Below, piece after piece: positions 1 to 7,409 of a DNA stretch of 64,000 bases. The stretch comes from Imperialibacter roseus. Its GTDB lineage: Bacteria; Bacteroidota; Bacteroidia; Cytophagales; Cyclobacteriaceae. The notes under the pieces were generated by a model. That model was not told the origin of the DNA, did no database searches, and worked only from the letters and a program-made list of their open reading frames with translations. The translations under genes were made by a program, and so were the position numbers. The DNA lies in the NCBI RefSeq assembly GCF_032999765.1, contig NZ_CP136051.1, forward strand, positions 3,944,417-4,008,416, in the 5' to 3' direction. Each line of letters starts with the position of its first letter. Within the stretch, counting starts at the first letter, position 1.

Positions 1-942
1 AGCGCCGATGCCTCTGTCCTTGGCTCCTGGTACGTTAGGCGGCTCGGTGGTCCAGTAGAGCTTCAGTCCGTCAAATTGCATCTCTGCATCCAGCCATTTG
101 GGCGCATCGGCAATGCCTTCGGGCTTTTCGCCTTTGGCCGACACAGAAGTCAATCCTTTTGGCTCAATCGACCACCAGACAATGTCAGCAATATGGCACC
201 AGAAATCAGCAAAGACACCGCCTGAGTAGTCCATGAAGTAGCGGTAAGTGAAATGTGTTCGTTCTTTGATATAAGGCACTTTGGGAGCCGGACCAAGCCA
301 CATGTCGTAGTTGAAAGTACTCGGTGGCGTGGAAGGGCTTGGATTACCCAGGTCTGGTGCCCCGCCTGTCTTCCACAGACGAACGGTATGCACATCGCCA
401 ATAGCGCCAGATTTGATAATCTCTGCCACCCGATGGTAGTTGTCGCCAGCATGTATCTGCGTACCCAGCTGGAATATCTTCTTTTCCTTTTTCAGGGTTT
501 TGAGCATGATCTGTCCCTCGGCGATATCATAGGACAATGGCTTTTCGCCATACACATCTTTACCAGCCTGGAAAGCCATCGTAGCAATTTGCGCATGCCA
601 GTGGTCGGGGGTAGCGACGGTGATGGCGTCTATTTCTTTATCGTCGAGAATCTTGCGGAAGTCGCCATACAATTTGGCTTTCGTATTTGGCACAAGGCCC
701 TGCAACGTTTTAAAGGTGGAGGTTAGGTGTTCTTCGTCCAGGTCGCAAAGCGCCACAATGTCCACTTCAGGCAGCTTTGCAAACCAGTTCATGTGGTTGT
801 TACCCATGCCGCCCAGGCCGATATGAGCTACCCGTAGCTTGTCACTGGGAGCGGCTTTGGAAATGAGATTGGGCAGAATAGTGAGGCCAAGCGCTCCTGC
901 GGCGGATTTGGTGAGAAAGGATCGTCTGTTCAGTGAGTTCAT
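1..942 (-). CDS. Gfo/Idh/MocA family oxidoreductase, Tat-exported, 3' end outside window
   Basis: Reading the minus strand from the ATG at 942 gives an open frame of 314 codons that runs off the window edge at base 1, so the C-terminus is missing. The N-terminus is MNSLNRRSFLTKSAAGALGL, a twin-arginine signal (RRSFL) with a hydrophobic stretch, so export folded with its cofactor is expected. A Rossmann dinucleotide motif (HIGLGGMGNNH) follows at about residue 43. The motifs VATPDHWHA and GEKPLSYD are typical of the GFO_IDH_MocA family, in which the EKP lysine is catalytic. Such proteins act on sugars or sugar-like substrates with NAD(P). The exact substrate cannot be told. Rhamnose mutarotase and an esterase downstream suggest sugar metabolism, but a repeat-flanked gene lies between. 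Confidence 0.9.
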   Translation of the reverse strand, partial: MNSLNRRSFLTKSAAGALGLTILPNLISKAAPSDKLRVAHIGLGGMGNNHMNWFAKLPEVDIVALCDLDEEHLTSTFKTLQGLVPNTKAKLYGDFRKILDDKEIDAITVATPDHWHAQIATMAFQAGKDVYGEKPLSYDIAEGQIMLKTLKKEKKIFQLGTQIHAGDNYHRVAEIIKSGAIGDVHTVRLWKTGGAPDLGNPSPSTPPSTFNYDMWLGPAPKVPYIKERTHFTYRYFMDYSGGVFADFWCHIADIVWWSIEPKGLTSVSAKGEKPEGIADAPKWLDAEMQFDGLKLYWTTEPPNVPGAKDRGIGA

Positions 943-988
943 GTAGGTGGTGTTTCGGTGTATCGTAAGGTAGTGATAGAAGACCGAA

Positions 989-1007
989 GACGGAAGACCG
1001 GAGACGG
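989..1007 (+). repeat. Left arm of purine-rich inverted repeat
   Basis: The 19-mer GACGGAAGACCGGAGACGG lies here and recurs exactly, on the other strand, at 1548-1566. Degenerate GAAGAC/GGAAGACCGG units extend it on both sides (about 979-1062), including a second copy near 1045. The pair encloses the four-helix-bundle gene. Confidence 0.8.
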
Positions 1008-1086
1008 GAGTGGCTACATTATTTGACGAATAGGTTGGAAGACGGAAGACCGGGAGCAGAAATGGCTACATGACATCTAACTTTCT

Positions 1087-1448
1087 TTATTTTACTTTTG
1101 ACCTAAAAGCAATCATCATATTCATAAGATTGAAGGAGAAATCATAAAGAACTTTAAACTCATCAAGCGAGATGTAGTTTCTTCTTTTTGCCTTGTGAAT
1201 GCAGGTGATCACCTCAGCAAGCGATCGAATGGAATAGCCTGTAAACTTCTTCAACTCTAAATTTGACTGGCCAATTGATCCTTCTGAGATATTCAAAGCA
1301 ACGGAATCGCTGGCCCTTCTTATTTGAGAGCTAAGGTTATACATTTCATCTTTTGGAAACCGTAGAGTAATTTTATAGGGTCTTCTCCAAAATCCATCGC
1401 CTTTTGCCAGATAATCAGCTTCTCAAATTTGAATCGAGCTTCCTCCAT
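1087..1448 (-). pseudogene. Four-helix-bundle protein (23S rRNA intervening-sequence / Avd-like family), frameshifted
   Basis: The intact C-terminal part (ATG at 1344, 85 residues) contains MYNLSSQIRRASDS and NISEGS, hallmarks of the TIGR02436/S23-IVP four-helix-bundle family. Members usually have about 120 residues and an N-terminal FEKLIIWQKAMDF segment. That segment is present just upstream in another frame: from the ATG at 1448 one reads MEEARFKFEKLIIWQKAMDF followed by GED, after which the frame must change to continue as YKITLRFPKDEMYN. The total length of 362 bases is one short of 121 codons, so a single-base deletion near 1378-1382 (a GGG run on the plus strand) explains it. It may be a true pseudogene or a sequencing error. 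The C-terminal ORF could still start at the internal ATG. The function of this family is not established outside rRNA intervening sequences and retroelement accessory proteins. Confidence 0.8.
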
Positions 1449-1547
1449 TTTAGCTTATATGAGTTTACATAAATTTCTTTCTCTGTCTGTTTCTTGTCTT
1501 CCGTCTCTAAGCCACAAATCTTCCGTCTCCCTTCTTCCTCCCTTCTT

Positions 1548-1566
1548 CCGTCTCCGGTCTTCCGTC
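1548..1566 (-). repeat. Right arm of purine-rich inverted repeat
   Basis: This is the exact reverse complement of the 19-mer at 989-1007. On the plus strand the flank is a pyrimidine-rich run (about 1490-1575) of CTTCCGTCT-type units. With the left arm it frames a 578-bp unit that contains the four-helix-bundle gene. Confidence 0.8.
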
Positions 1567-1580
1567 TTCCGTCCTAACCC

Positions 1581-1892
1581 CTACTCCATATAGAAAACTT
1601 CTGCGAGCCCCACCGAAACCGGCGAATTATCCTCATTCGTTTCCATAATATCCGCCATATAGGCCCACCATTTCCGTACGATAGGATTTTGCCCCAGGTT
1701 CTGCGAACCACCAGCACCACTCACACTTTGCACGGCAAACAGCGTATTGGTCTCCTCATCCAGGAAGATGGAATAGTCTGATACACCGGAATCACTTAGC
1801 AGCTGCTTCAGCTCGGGCCAGATTTCGTCATGTCGCTTCTTGTACTCAGCAGCAAAGCCAGGCTTCAGCTTCATTTTAAATGCTCTCTTCAT
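1581..1892 (-). CDS. rhaM: L-rhamnose mutarotase
   Basis: This 103-residue protein matches the RhaM/YiiL family (about 104 residues), a dimeric ferredoxin-like enzyme that interconverts the alpha and beta anomers of L-rhamnose in the cytoplasm. Tyr17 and His21 in EYKKRHDEIWPEL correspond to the conserved catalytic Tyr/His pair, and the RKWWAYMADIM tryptophan motif is present near residue 74. It starts 10 bp after the stop of the esterase gene upstream and probably shares its transcript. The rest of the rhamnose pathway (isomerase, kinase, aldolase) is not in the window. A related mutarotase substrate such as fucose cannot be excluded, but the motif fits RhaM best. Confidence 0.88.
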   Translation of the reverse strand: MKRAFKMKLKPGFAAEYKKRHDEIWPELKQLLSDSGVSDYSIFLDEETNTLFAVQSVSGAGGSQNLGQNPIVRKWWAYMADIMETNEDNSPVSVGLAEVFYME

Positions 1893-1901
1893 CGTTACTC
1901 G

Positions 1902-2756
1902 TTACTTCCCAGTCAAATAACCCATGTCCATCAGCCAGTCGGCCATGCGCTGTGGCCAGCCCCTTAAGCTGATAAACTCCGACCGGTATCCCATATTGAA
2001 GGCGTGCGCACCTTTTGCATACACATGAGCCTCAACAGGCCGCTTGGCCTGGCGGTACTTAAGCAGCAGGCTCATCACAGGCTCTGAGCAGCAATCGTCG
2101 TTGGTTGCCACCACCATAAAAACAGGCGGTGCATCGGCGGGCACTGTTGCAGGAATACCCAGCGGCCCCGGATACACCAGCATCTGGAAGTCGGGCTTTC
2201 CATTTACCTTATCGATAGGATCTTTAGCGCTGGAGTCGCCTTTACCATCGCCGTAAGCCACCCACGACACTACTTCGCCACCGGCCGAAAAGCCCATGAT
2301 TCCGATACGCTCCGGATTAACGCCAAACTCTTTTGCACGACTTCTGACAGTTCGCAACGCCCGGTAAGCATCCTCTTTGGCTTCCTTCCCAACCGTGTAA
2401 GGGGAATTCTCTTCTCTTGCCAGGCGATATTTCAGCACAAAGGCGGTAATGCCCAGCGAGTTAAGGAAATCCGCTGCCTCCTTTCCCTCTCCATTGTACA
2501 CAAGGGTTCGGTGGCCTCCACCGGGACAAATAAGCACGGCCGTGCCATTGGCCTTGTCTTTGGGCGGATAGTAAACCGTGATGGAAGGATTATGAACATT
2601 CTTGACCCACCAGTCCTTGGCCTCCTCGGGCTGGTCTTTAAGGTTTTCGAAGCCAGGGGCGCCATTAGGCCACAGGTACATTTGCTTGCCCGATTCCTGG
2701 GCAAAAACTACGATACAGGCAAGCAGTAAGCCTGCCAGAGTAAACACTTTCTTCAT
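1902..2756 (-). CDS. Secreted alpha/beta hydrolase, acetylxylan-esterase-like
   Basis: The 284-residue protein begins with a Sec signal peptide (MKKVFTLAGLLLACIVVFAQ). An oxyanion-hole motif CPGGGHRTL lies near residues 78-85, and the nucleophile elbow GFSAGGEV places the catalytic serine at residue 157. The ATNDD and KGAHAFNMG segments supply the likely Asp and His. This pattern is seen in the BD-FAE/Axe-type esterases that remove acetyl or feruloyl groups from plant polysaccharides. Substrate assignment is inference. With rhaM and the oxidoreductase it forms a minus-strand sugar-related cluster. Confidence 0.82.
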   Translation of the reverse strand: MKKVFTLAGLLLACIVVFAQESGKQMYLWPNGAPGFENLKDQPEEAKDWWVKNVHNPSITVYYPPKDKANGTAVLICPGGGHRTLVYNGEGKEAADFLNSLGITAFVLKYRLAREENSPYTVGKEAKEDAYRALRTVRSRAKEFGVNPERIGIMGFSAGGEVVSWVAYGDGKGDSSAKDPIDKVNGKPDFQMLVYPGPLGIPATVPADAPPVFMVVATNDDCCSEPVMSLLLKYRQAKRPVEAHVYAKGAHAFNMGYRSEFISLRGWPQRMADWLMDMGYLTGK

Positions 2757-2803
2757 TTTAAGTAGATTTAAAAAAGAATAAAAACCTCGATAATATCTTC
2801 AGT

Positions 2804-3529
2804 TTACAAAATCCATTTGGCCAGCACCTCACCCACAAAATAGGCAAAAGCCGCTGCCAGACCACCCAGCGCCAAAGTCTGGATGATGCTTTTCATTTTA
2901 TTGATATTAGTAACGACTCCCCTCAAGTAACCGACGAGAATAAGCGACAGACCAGTACCCACGCATGAGATAGGGAAAAGTGCCGAGGGGCTCACCTCTG
3001 TAAACATAGCCACCACATAGGCCATTAACGGAATAAAGCCTACCACGTTAAAGCTGATAAACGTAGCGACGGCAGTGCTCAATGGCGACTTACTTTCTCG
3101 AGTCATCTCCAGCTCTTCCTTCATCATCGTATCCACCCACACCTTCTTGTCTGAGATAATTGTGGCTACGACATCTTCCAGTAATTTTCCTTTGAAACCT
3201 TTTGCCTCATAAATTTCTCTGATCTCCTCAATTTCCTTCTCCCTCAGGTGCTCAATCTCCCAATACTCAACCGCCTCATGCTTGTCGTAATTATCCAGGG
3301 CGGCTTTGCTCGAAAAATAATTACCCACCGACATAGAAAACCCATCGGCTATCAAGTTGGCAAAGCCAAAAATCAGCACCCAACGAATATCCGCATGGGC
3401 CCCGGCGGCGCCTGCCACTACGGCAAAGGTGGTGATGGAACCATCAATTCCACCATAGACAAACTCTGCAATGTACTCCTTGTCGAAAAAGAGCCATTTA
3501 CCCTCTTTATGCAATTTAGCTTCGTTCAT
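2804..3529 (-). CDS. VIT1/CCC1-family metal transporter
   Basis: This 241-residue membrane protein carries the VIT family signature EFVYGGIDGSITTFAVVAGAAG near its N-terminus, then an N-G-F-S-M-S type second helix (ADGFSMSVGNYFSSKA) and a charged cytosolic helical domain (EYWEIEHLREKEIEEIREIY) with acidic metal-binding candidates. Three further hydrophobic helices follow. Family members move iron or manganese out of the cytoplasm. The start ATG overlaps the stop of menC by 4 bp (3526-3529), so the two are translationally coupled. There is no clear functional link to MenC. Confidence 0.9.
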   Translation of the reverse strand: MNEAKLHKEGKWLFFDKEYIAEFVYGGIDGSITTFAVVAGAAGAHADIRWVLIFGFANLIADGFSMSVGNYFSSKAALDNYDKHEAVEYWEIEHLREKEIEEIREIYEAKGFKGKLLEDVVATIISDKKVWVDTMMKEELEMTRESKSPLSTAVATFISFNVVGFIPLMAYVVAMFTEVSPSALFPISCVGTGLSLILVGYLRGVVTNINKMKSIIQTLALGGLAAAFAYFVGEVLAKWIL

Positions 3530-4620
3530 TTATCAAAAGTTAGCTGGCGAAAATCCCACACATTTGCCTGACCTGAATTTAAAAAACCATGACTGATAAA
3601 TAAGGGCGAAGTAAAATTATTATTGTAGAGCTGACCTGTGCCCAAACCCTGGGGCATATCAATTGGGAATTCTGCGGTAAATTGGGCAATAGCATTCAAT
3701 CCTATGTTTGACTCCAGTGCCGATGTCATCCACCAGCCAACATTTCTCTTTGCTGCCAGGTCTATCCATTCTCTGGTTGCCATAAAGCCACCCAGCAGCG
3801 AAGGCTTCAGCACAATAAACTGGGGCTTAATAAAATCAAGCAGCTCCGCTTTCATGGCCTTTTGTTCCACGCCAATCAGCTCTTCGTCAAGGGCGATGGG
3901 CACCGGCGAACGACTGCACAACACATGGTAGGCCTCCCACTGCCCTGCCTGCACGGGCTGTTCGATAGAATGAAGCTGATACTGGCTAAGCCTCTCAAGT
4001 TTCACGAGAGCCTCAGCCGGCTTGAAAGCTCCGTTAGCATCCACCCGGAGGGTGATATCGGCTGGCCCAAACTCCTTTCGAATGCCGGCCAAAATCTCAC
4101 ACTCAGTTTCAAAGTCAATAGCACCTATTTTTAGCTTCAAGCAGGTGTATCCTGCATCAAGCTTTTCTTTGATCTGCTTAAGCATAAAGTCTTTGTCGCC
4201 CATCCAAATAAGCCCGTTGATCGGGATAGGCAAACTGCCGGTGGTGAAGGAGTTTTTGAATATAATGCCCGATCCGCCATTCATAAAGTCAAGAAGGGCT
4301 GTCTCCAGAGCAAATCTGAGCGACGGGTAGCCTGACGGCACCAACTGATGTGCAAGGTGGAATGCATCCTCCACGGCACCAGGAGTTCTTACAGGCAGAA
4401 TGTCACTCTGAAGAGTTTTGATAATGTCCGGCAGGTCATCTATATCTTCCATGCTTAGTCCCTTCAAAGGCCCAGCCTCTCCAAGGCCAAACATTTTTGG
4501 ATCCGAGGGATCATACAATTTCAGGAGTATGCTGGACTTCTCCTTCAGCACTCCTCGTGAAGTGCCTGCATCAAATGTAAACTGAAGTGTGTGGGTTGTA
4601 AAATCAAGTTTTAAAGGCAT
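3526..4620 (-). CDS. menC: o-Succinylbenzoate synthase (enolase superfamily)
   Basis: The 364-residue product has the muconate-cycloisomerase fold: a capping domain (about 1-110) and a TIM-barrel domain. Visible active-site residues are Lys162/Lys164 (KLKIG), metal ligands Asp194 (RVDANGAF), Glu220 (SIEQPV) and Asp245 (LDEE), and a second-base Lys272 in LKPSLLGG. MenC dehydrates SHCHC to o-succinylbenzoate in menaquinone synthesis, the usual quinone pathway of Bacteroidota. Dipeptide epimerases share this layout, but the sequence resembles Bacteroidota MenC more. Other men genes are not in the window. It is the first gene of a two-gene unit with the VIT transporter and is divergent from queA. 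Confidence 0.83.
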   Translation of the reverse strand: MPLKLDFTTHTLQFTFDAGTSRGVLKEKSSILLKLYDPSDPKMFGLGEAGPLKGLSMEDIDDLPDIIKTLQSDILPVRTPGAVEDAFHLAHQLVPSGYPSLRFALETALLDFMNGGSGIIFKNSFTTGSLPIPINGLIWMGDKDFMLKQIKEKLDAGYTCLKLKIGAIDFETECEILAGIRKEFGPADITLRVDANGAFKPAEALVKLERLSQYQLHSIEQPVQAGQWEAYHVLCSRSPVPIALDEELIGVEQKAMKAELLDFIKPQFIVLKPSLLGGFMATREWIDLAAKRNVGWWMTSALESNIGLNAIAQFTAEFPIDMPQGLGTGQLYNNNFTSPLFISHGFLNSGQANVWDFRQLTFDK

Positions 4621-4669
4621 GCGGGTTGATTATGTGGCTTTTTGTTACTGACTATGGCCATATTTGGGC

Positions 4670-4677
4670 TATTTTTG
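4670..4677 (+). promoter_or_regulatory. Candidate Bacteroidota -7 element for queA
   Basis: TATTTTTG matches the Bacteroidota -7 consensus TAnnTTTG exactly and lies 13 bp before the chosen queA start. A TTTG at 4641-4644 could serve as the -33 element, though the spacing of 25 bp is longer than usual. Confidence 0.4.
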
Positions 4678-4690
4678 CCAAAAAAGGTCA

Positions 4691-5893
4691 ATGCCTCCTC
4701 AAATTAACGTTTCCGAATATACTTATGATCTACCAGACGAAAGAATAGCCAAATTTCCTCTGGAAGACAGATCGGCATCAAAGCTACTTTTTTACAACAA
4801 AGGCACCATTGAGCACCTGCGGTTTAAAAGTATCCCGAGCCTGCTTCCTGAAAACACTTCACTCTATTTCAACAACACGAAAGTTATTCCCGCCCGGCTT
4901 GCCTTTCAGAAGTATACGGGGGCATTGATTGAAATCTTCCTGCTTCAACCCATTTTGCCATCGCCTGTTATTTCCGTAGCCATGGAGGCCAGGAGCCCCG
5001 TGGTTTGGAAATGCATGATCGGCAATGCCAAACGCTGGAAAGAAGGTGTCCTTGAAAGAAACATCGAACTCGAAGGAGCCACACTGAAAGTTGAGGTAAA
5101 ACGGCTGGGCACCAACGAAGTGCAACTAAGCTGGAATAAGTCGGCTGCCCGTTTTGTAGATGTGGTGGACGCTATAGGCAAAACTCCACTGCCGCCGTAT
5201 CTGCATCGTGAAGCAATAGAGAACGACAAAAAAACTTACCAGACTGTTTACAGCAAGAAGGATGGTGCCGTGGCAGCTCCCACGGCGGGCCTTCATTTTA
5301 CCGGTGAAGTCATACAACAACTACGTGACAAAGGAGTTGCTACAAATTTCCTAACTCTTCACGTCAGTGCCGGCACCTTTCAGCCTATAAAAACAGCCAC
5401 AGCTGAGGAGCATGCGATGCATTCGGAGCAAATCATTATCAAGCGGGAAAACCTGGAGCAGCTTTTAACCCCAGGCAGATTCAACGTCGCCGTCGGCACG
5501 ACTTCCATGCGAACCCTTGAAAGCACTTACTGGTATGGCACAATGCTCGGTCGCAATTCGGTCGCTGAATTCAAAATACCCAAGCTCTTGCCATATGAGC
5601 AACAGGCTTCGTTACCTTCGCCAAAAGAAAGCATCATGAATATATTAAACAGAATGGATGCGTTGGGTGTTGATGAATTGACGGGCACAACAGAAATTTT
5701 CATATTTCCTGGTTATCAATTTAGGGTGGTCAATGGACTGATTACCAACTTCCATCAACCTAATTCTACATTGATACTCCTCGTTGCGGCTTTTGTTGGC
5801 GATGACTGGCGCAAGGTATATAATGAGGCACTGGCAAGCGACTATAGATTTCTCAGCTACGGGGATTCTTCTTTGTTAATTCCCTGGAAATAG
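4691..5893 (+). CDS. queA: S-adenosylmethionine:tRNA ribosyltransferase-isomerase
   Basis: QueA transfers and isomerises the ribosyl moiety of SAM onto 7-aminomethyl-7-deazaguanine in tRNA, giving epoxyqueuosine in the anticodon wobble position. The 400-residue protein shows the family motifs YDLPDERIAKFPLEDRSASKL at the start, LYFNNTKVIPARL, GAVAAPTAGLHFT, LHVSAGTFQPI and ITNFHQPNSTLILLVAAF near the end. The frame is open from 4664, but the ATG at 4691 matches the family N-terminus and follows AAAAAGGTCA, so I chose it. The middle section (about 90-150) is shorter and more divergent than in proteobacterial QueA, as is common in Bacteroidota. Confidence 0.93.
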   Translation: MPPQINVSEYTYDLPDERIAKFPLEDRSASKLLFYNKGTIEHLRFKSIPSLLPENTSLYFNNTKVIPARLAFQKYTGALIEIFLLQPILPSPVISVAMEARSPVVWKCMIGNAKRWKEGVLERNIELEGATLKVEVKRLGTNEVQLSWNKSAARFVDVVDAIGKTPLPPYLHREAIENDKKTYQTVYSKKDGAVAAPTAGLHFTGEVIQQLRDKGVATNFLTLHVSAGTFQPIKTATAEEHAMHSEQIIIKRENLEQLLTPGRFNVAVGTTSMRTLESTYWYGTMLGRNSVAEFKIPKLLPYEQQASLPSPKESIMNILNRMDALGVDELTGTTEIFIFPGYQFRVVNGLITNFHQPNSTLILLVAAFVGDDWRKVYNEALASDYRFLSYGDSSLLIPWK

Positions 5894-5905
5894 ACAATTT
5901 AAACC

Positions 5906-6820
5906 ATGGAAAAAGTGGACGATGTGGGAGAAAGTATCAAAGGTTGGTGGGCAAGTTTCAACGAATTGTTACAAACACCGCTGTTCTCCTTTGGCGATAG
6001 CGAAATAGACCTGGGACATATTTTCTATCTCGTGGTTTCGGCTTCTATCCTTGTCTTTGCCAGCAGATGGCTGATGAGACTAGTCGTTAACAAGCTGCTC
6101 AAAAATACCGCCATGGAGAAGGGCATGCTTCAGTCGGTGGCTACTCTGGTAAGGTTTGGCATCCTTGTAATCGGCTTTATCGTCATCTTTCAGTCGGCAG
6201 GCATCGACCTTAGCTCGCTGAGTATTTTGGCCGGTGCGCTGGGTGTTGGTATCGGTTTTGGCTTGCAAAACATCACCAACAACTTTATCTCAGGCCTCAT
6301 CATTCTTTTTGAAAGGCCCATCAAGGTAGGCGACAGAATAGAAGTAGGTGATATAGCCGGCGACGTCATCAGCATCAATGCCAGAGCTACTACTATCATC
6401 ACAAACGACAATATTTCTGTGATTGTGCCCAATTCAGAGTTCATTTCAGGCACCGTCATCAACTGGAGCCATTCCGACAGAAATGTGAGGTTTCTGTTTC
6501 CCGTGGGGGTGAGTTATAAAGAAGACCCGGAGAAGGTGAAAAAGATTCTTTTGGAAGTAGCAGACAAAAATGAGCACGTGCTCAAGAGCCCTCCTTCCTC
6601 TGTCATGTTTGATGAATTTGGCGACAACTCCTTAAACTTCTACCTTGGCGTTTGGACGTCTACACACATTGAAAAACCCAGGGTGCTGAAAAGCGAGCTC
6701 TATTTTGAAATATTTAAGAAGTTTACAGAACACGGTATCGAAATCCCATTTCCTCAGAGAGATTTGCATATTAAGACTTCTCCGGTTACAGTGGAACAAA
6801 TTCAATCCAAACTGAATTGA
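5906..6820 (+). CDS. Small-conductance mechanosensitive channel, MscS family
   Basis: The 304-residue protein has three predicted membrane helices. The third is the pore-lining helix LAGALGVGIGFGLQNITNNF with alternating Ala/Gly packing typical of MscS TM3, followed by the beta domain (RPIKVGDRIEVGDIAGDV, PNSEFISGTVINWS) and the alpha/beta C-terminal domain ending in IPFPQRDLHI. Such channels release solutes on hypo-osmotic shock. It starts 12 bp after queA and is followed 7 bp later by a small membrane protein, so these three probably share a transcript. Confidence 0.92.
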   Translation: MEKVDDVGESIKGWWASFNELLQTPLFSFGDSEIDLGHIFYLVVSASILVFASRWLMRLVVNKLLKNTAMEKGMLQSVATLVRFGILVIGFIVIFQSAGIDLSSLSILAGALGVGIGFGLQNITNNFISGLIILFERPIKVGDRIEVGDIAGDVISINARATTIITNDNISVIVPNSEFISGTVINWSHSDRNVRFLFPVGVSYKEDPEKVKKILLEVADKNEHVLKSPPSSVMFDEFGDNSLNFYLGVWTSTHIEKPRVLKSELYFEIFKKFTEHGIEIPFPQRDLHIKTSPVTVEQIQSKLN

Positions 6821-6827
6821 CCTTATT

Positions 6828-7328
6828 ATGACTCCACAACCCTTGAAATCGCAGGCCATTTTTGTTGGAAAAACTGTCGTTGCCCATCTTGTCTCCTACG
6901 CAGTTGCCGCAACCGCAGGCTATTATTTTCTCCTTCGTGACCTTTACAACAACGAGGCCTCACCGCTCAAAGGCTACCTGGCTACTCCCGGCGAACCAGA
7001 AGAGTGGGCCTTGATAGGGCAAAAACTTTTCCCGATTGAGTTGGTCAGGGGATTTTTGATAGGCATCGTCTTTTTTTCCATCAGCAGAACGTTGCAGCGC
7101 TGGGGCCGAAAAAGAAGATTCATCGCTATCATTGGGTTTTATTTTATTGTCGGATTCCTCGCCAGCCCGGGCATATCTCCGGGCAGTTTGGAAGGGATGC
7201 TTTATATGCAAAACCAATTTGCTCCCCTGGTGCATGAGCGATTTTTCTGGGTCACCTTCCTCCAATCAGTGATTATGGCCCTCATTCTTAGCAACTGGAT
7301 CAGAACCTCTTTGCCAGAAGAGAACTAA
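6828..7328 (+). CDS. Conserved membrane protein of unknown function
   Basis: This 166-residue protein has three to four hydrophobic segments: about 15-37 (VVAHLVSYAVAATAGYYFLL), 70-88 (ELVRGFLIGIVFFSISRTL), 96-112 (FIAIIGFYFIVGFLASP) and 141-158 (TFLQSVIMALILSNWI). I recognise no catalytic motif. It sits 7 bp after an MscS gene and before another MscS-type gene, so a role in envelope stress or osmotic response is conceivable, but only from position. Confidence 0.7.
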   Translation: MTPQPLKSQAIFVGKTVVAHLVSYAVAATAGYYFLLRDLYNNEASPLKGYLATPGEPEEWALIGQKLFPIELVRGFLIGIVFFSISRTLQRWGRKRRFIAIIGFYFIVGFLASPGISPGSLEGMLYMQNQFAPLVHERFFWVTFLQSVIMALILSNWIRTSLPEEN

Positions 7329-7329
7329 C

Positions 7330-7366
7330 AAATGCCTCAAATCGACATTTTCTAAGGCATTTTTTG
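7330..7366 (+). terminator. Weak candidate terminator
   Basis: AAATGCCT (7330-7337) pairs with AGGCATTT (7355-7362) across a 17-nt loop and runs into a short T-tract. It lies right after the stop of the membrane protein gene. The long loop makes it weak. Confidence 0.45.
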
Positions 7367-7376
7367 TCACATTGTG

Positions 7377-7384
7377 TAATTTTG
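7377..7384 (+). promoter_or_regulatory. Candidate -7 element for the long MscS gene
   Basis: TAATTTTG matches TAnnTTTG exactly and ends 25 bp before the ATG at 7410. It is directly downstream of the weak terminator, which is consistent with a new transcript starting here. I see no -33 element at the usual spacing. Confidence 0.4.
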
Positions 7385-7409
7385 CCCATTCATTTCGAAA
7401 CCAGGCATC

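Noticed and set aside
253-826. Plus-strand ORFs near the left edge
   Set aside because: They are opposite the Gfo/Idh/MocA oxidoreductase frame, which is continuous from 942 to the window edge and has cofactor motifs.
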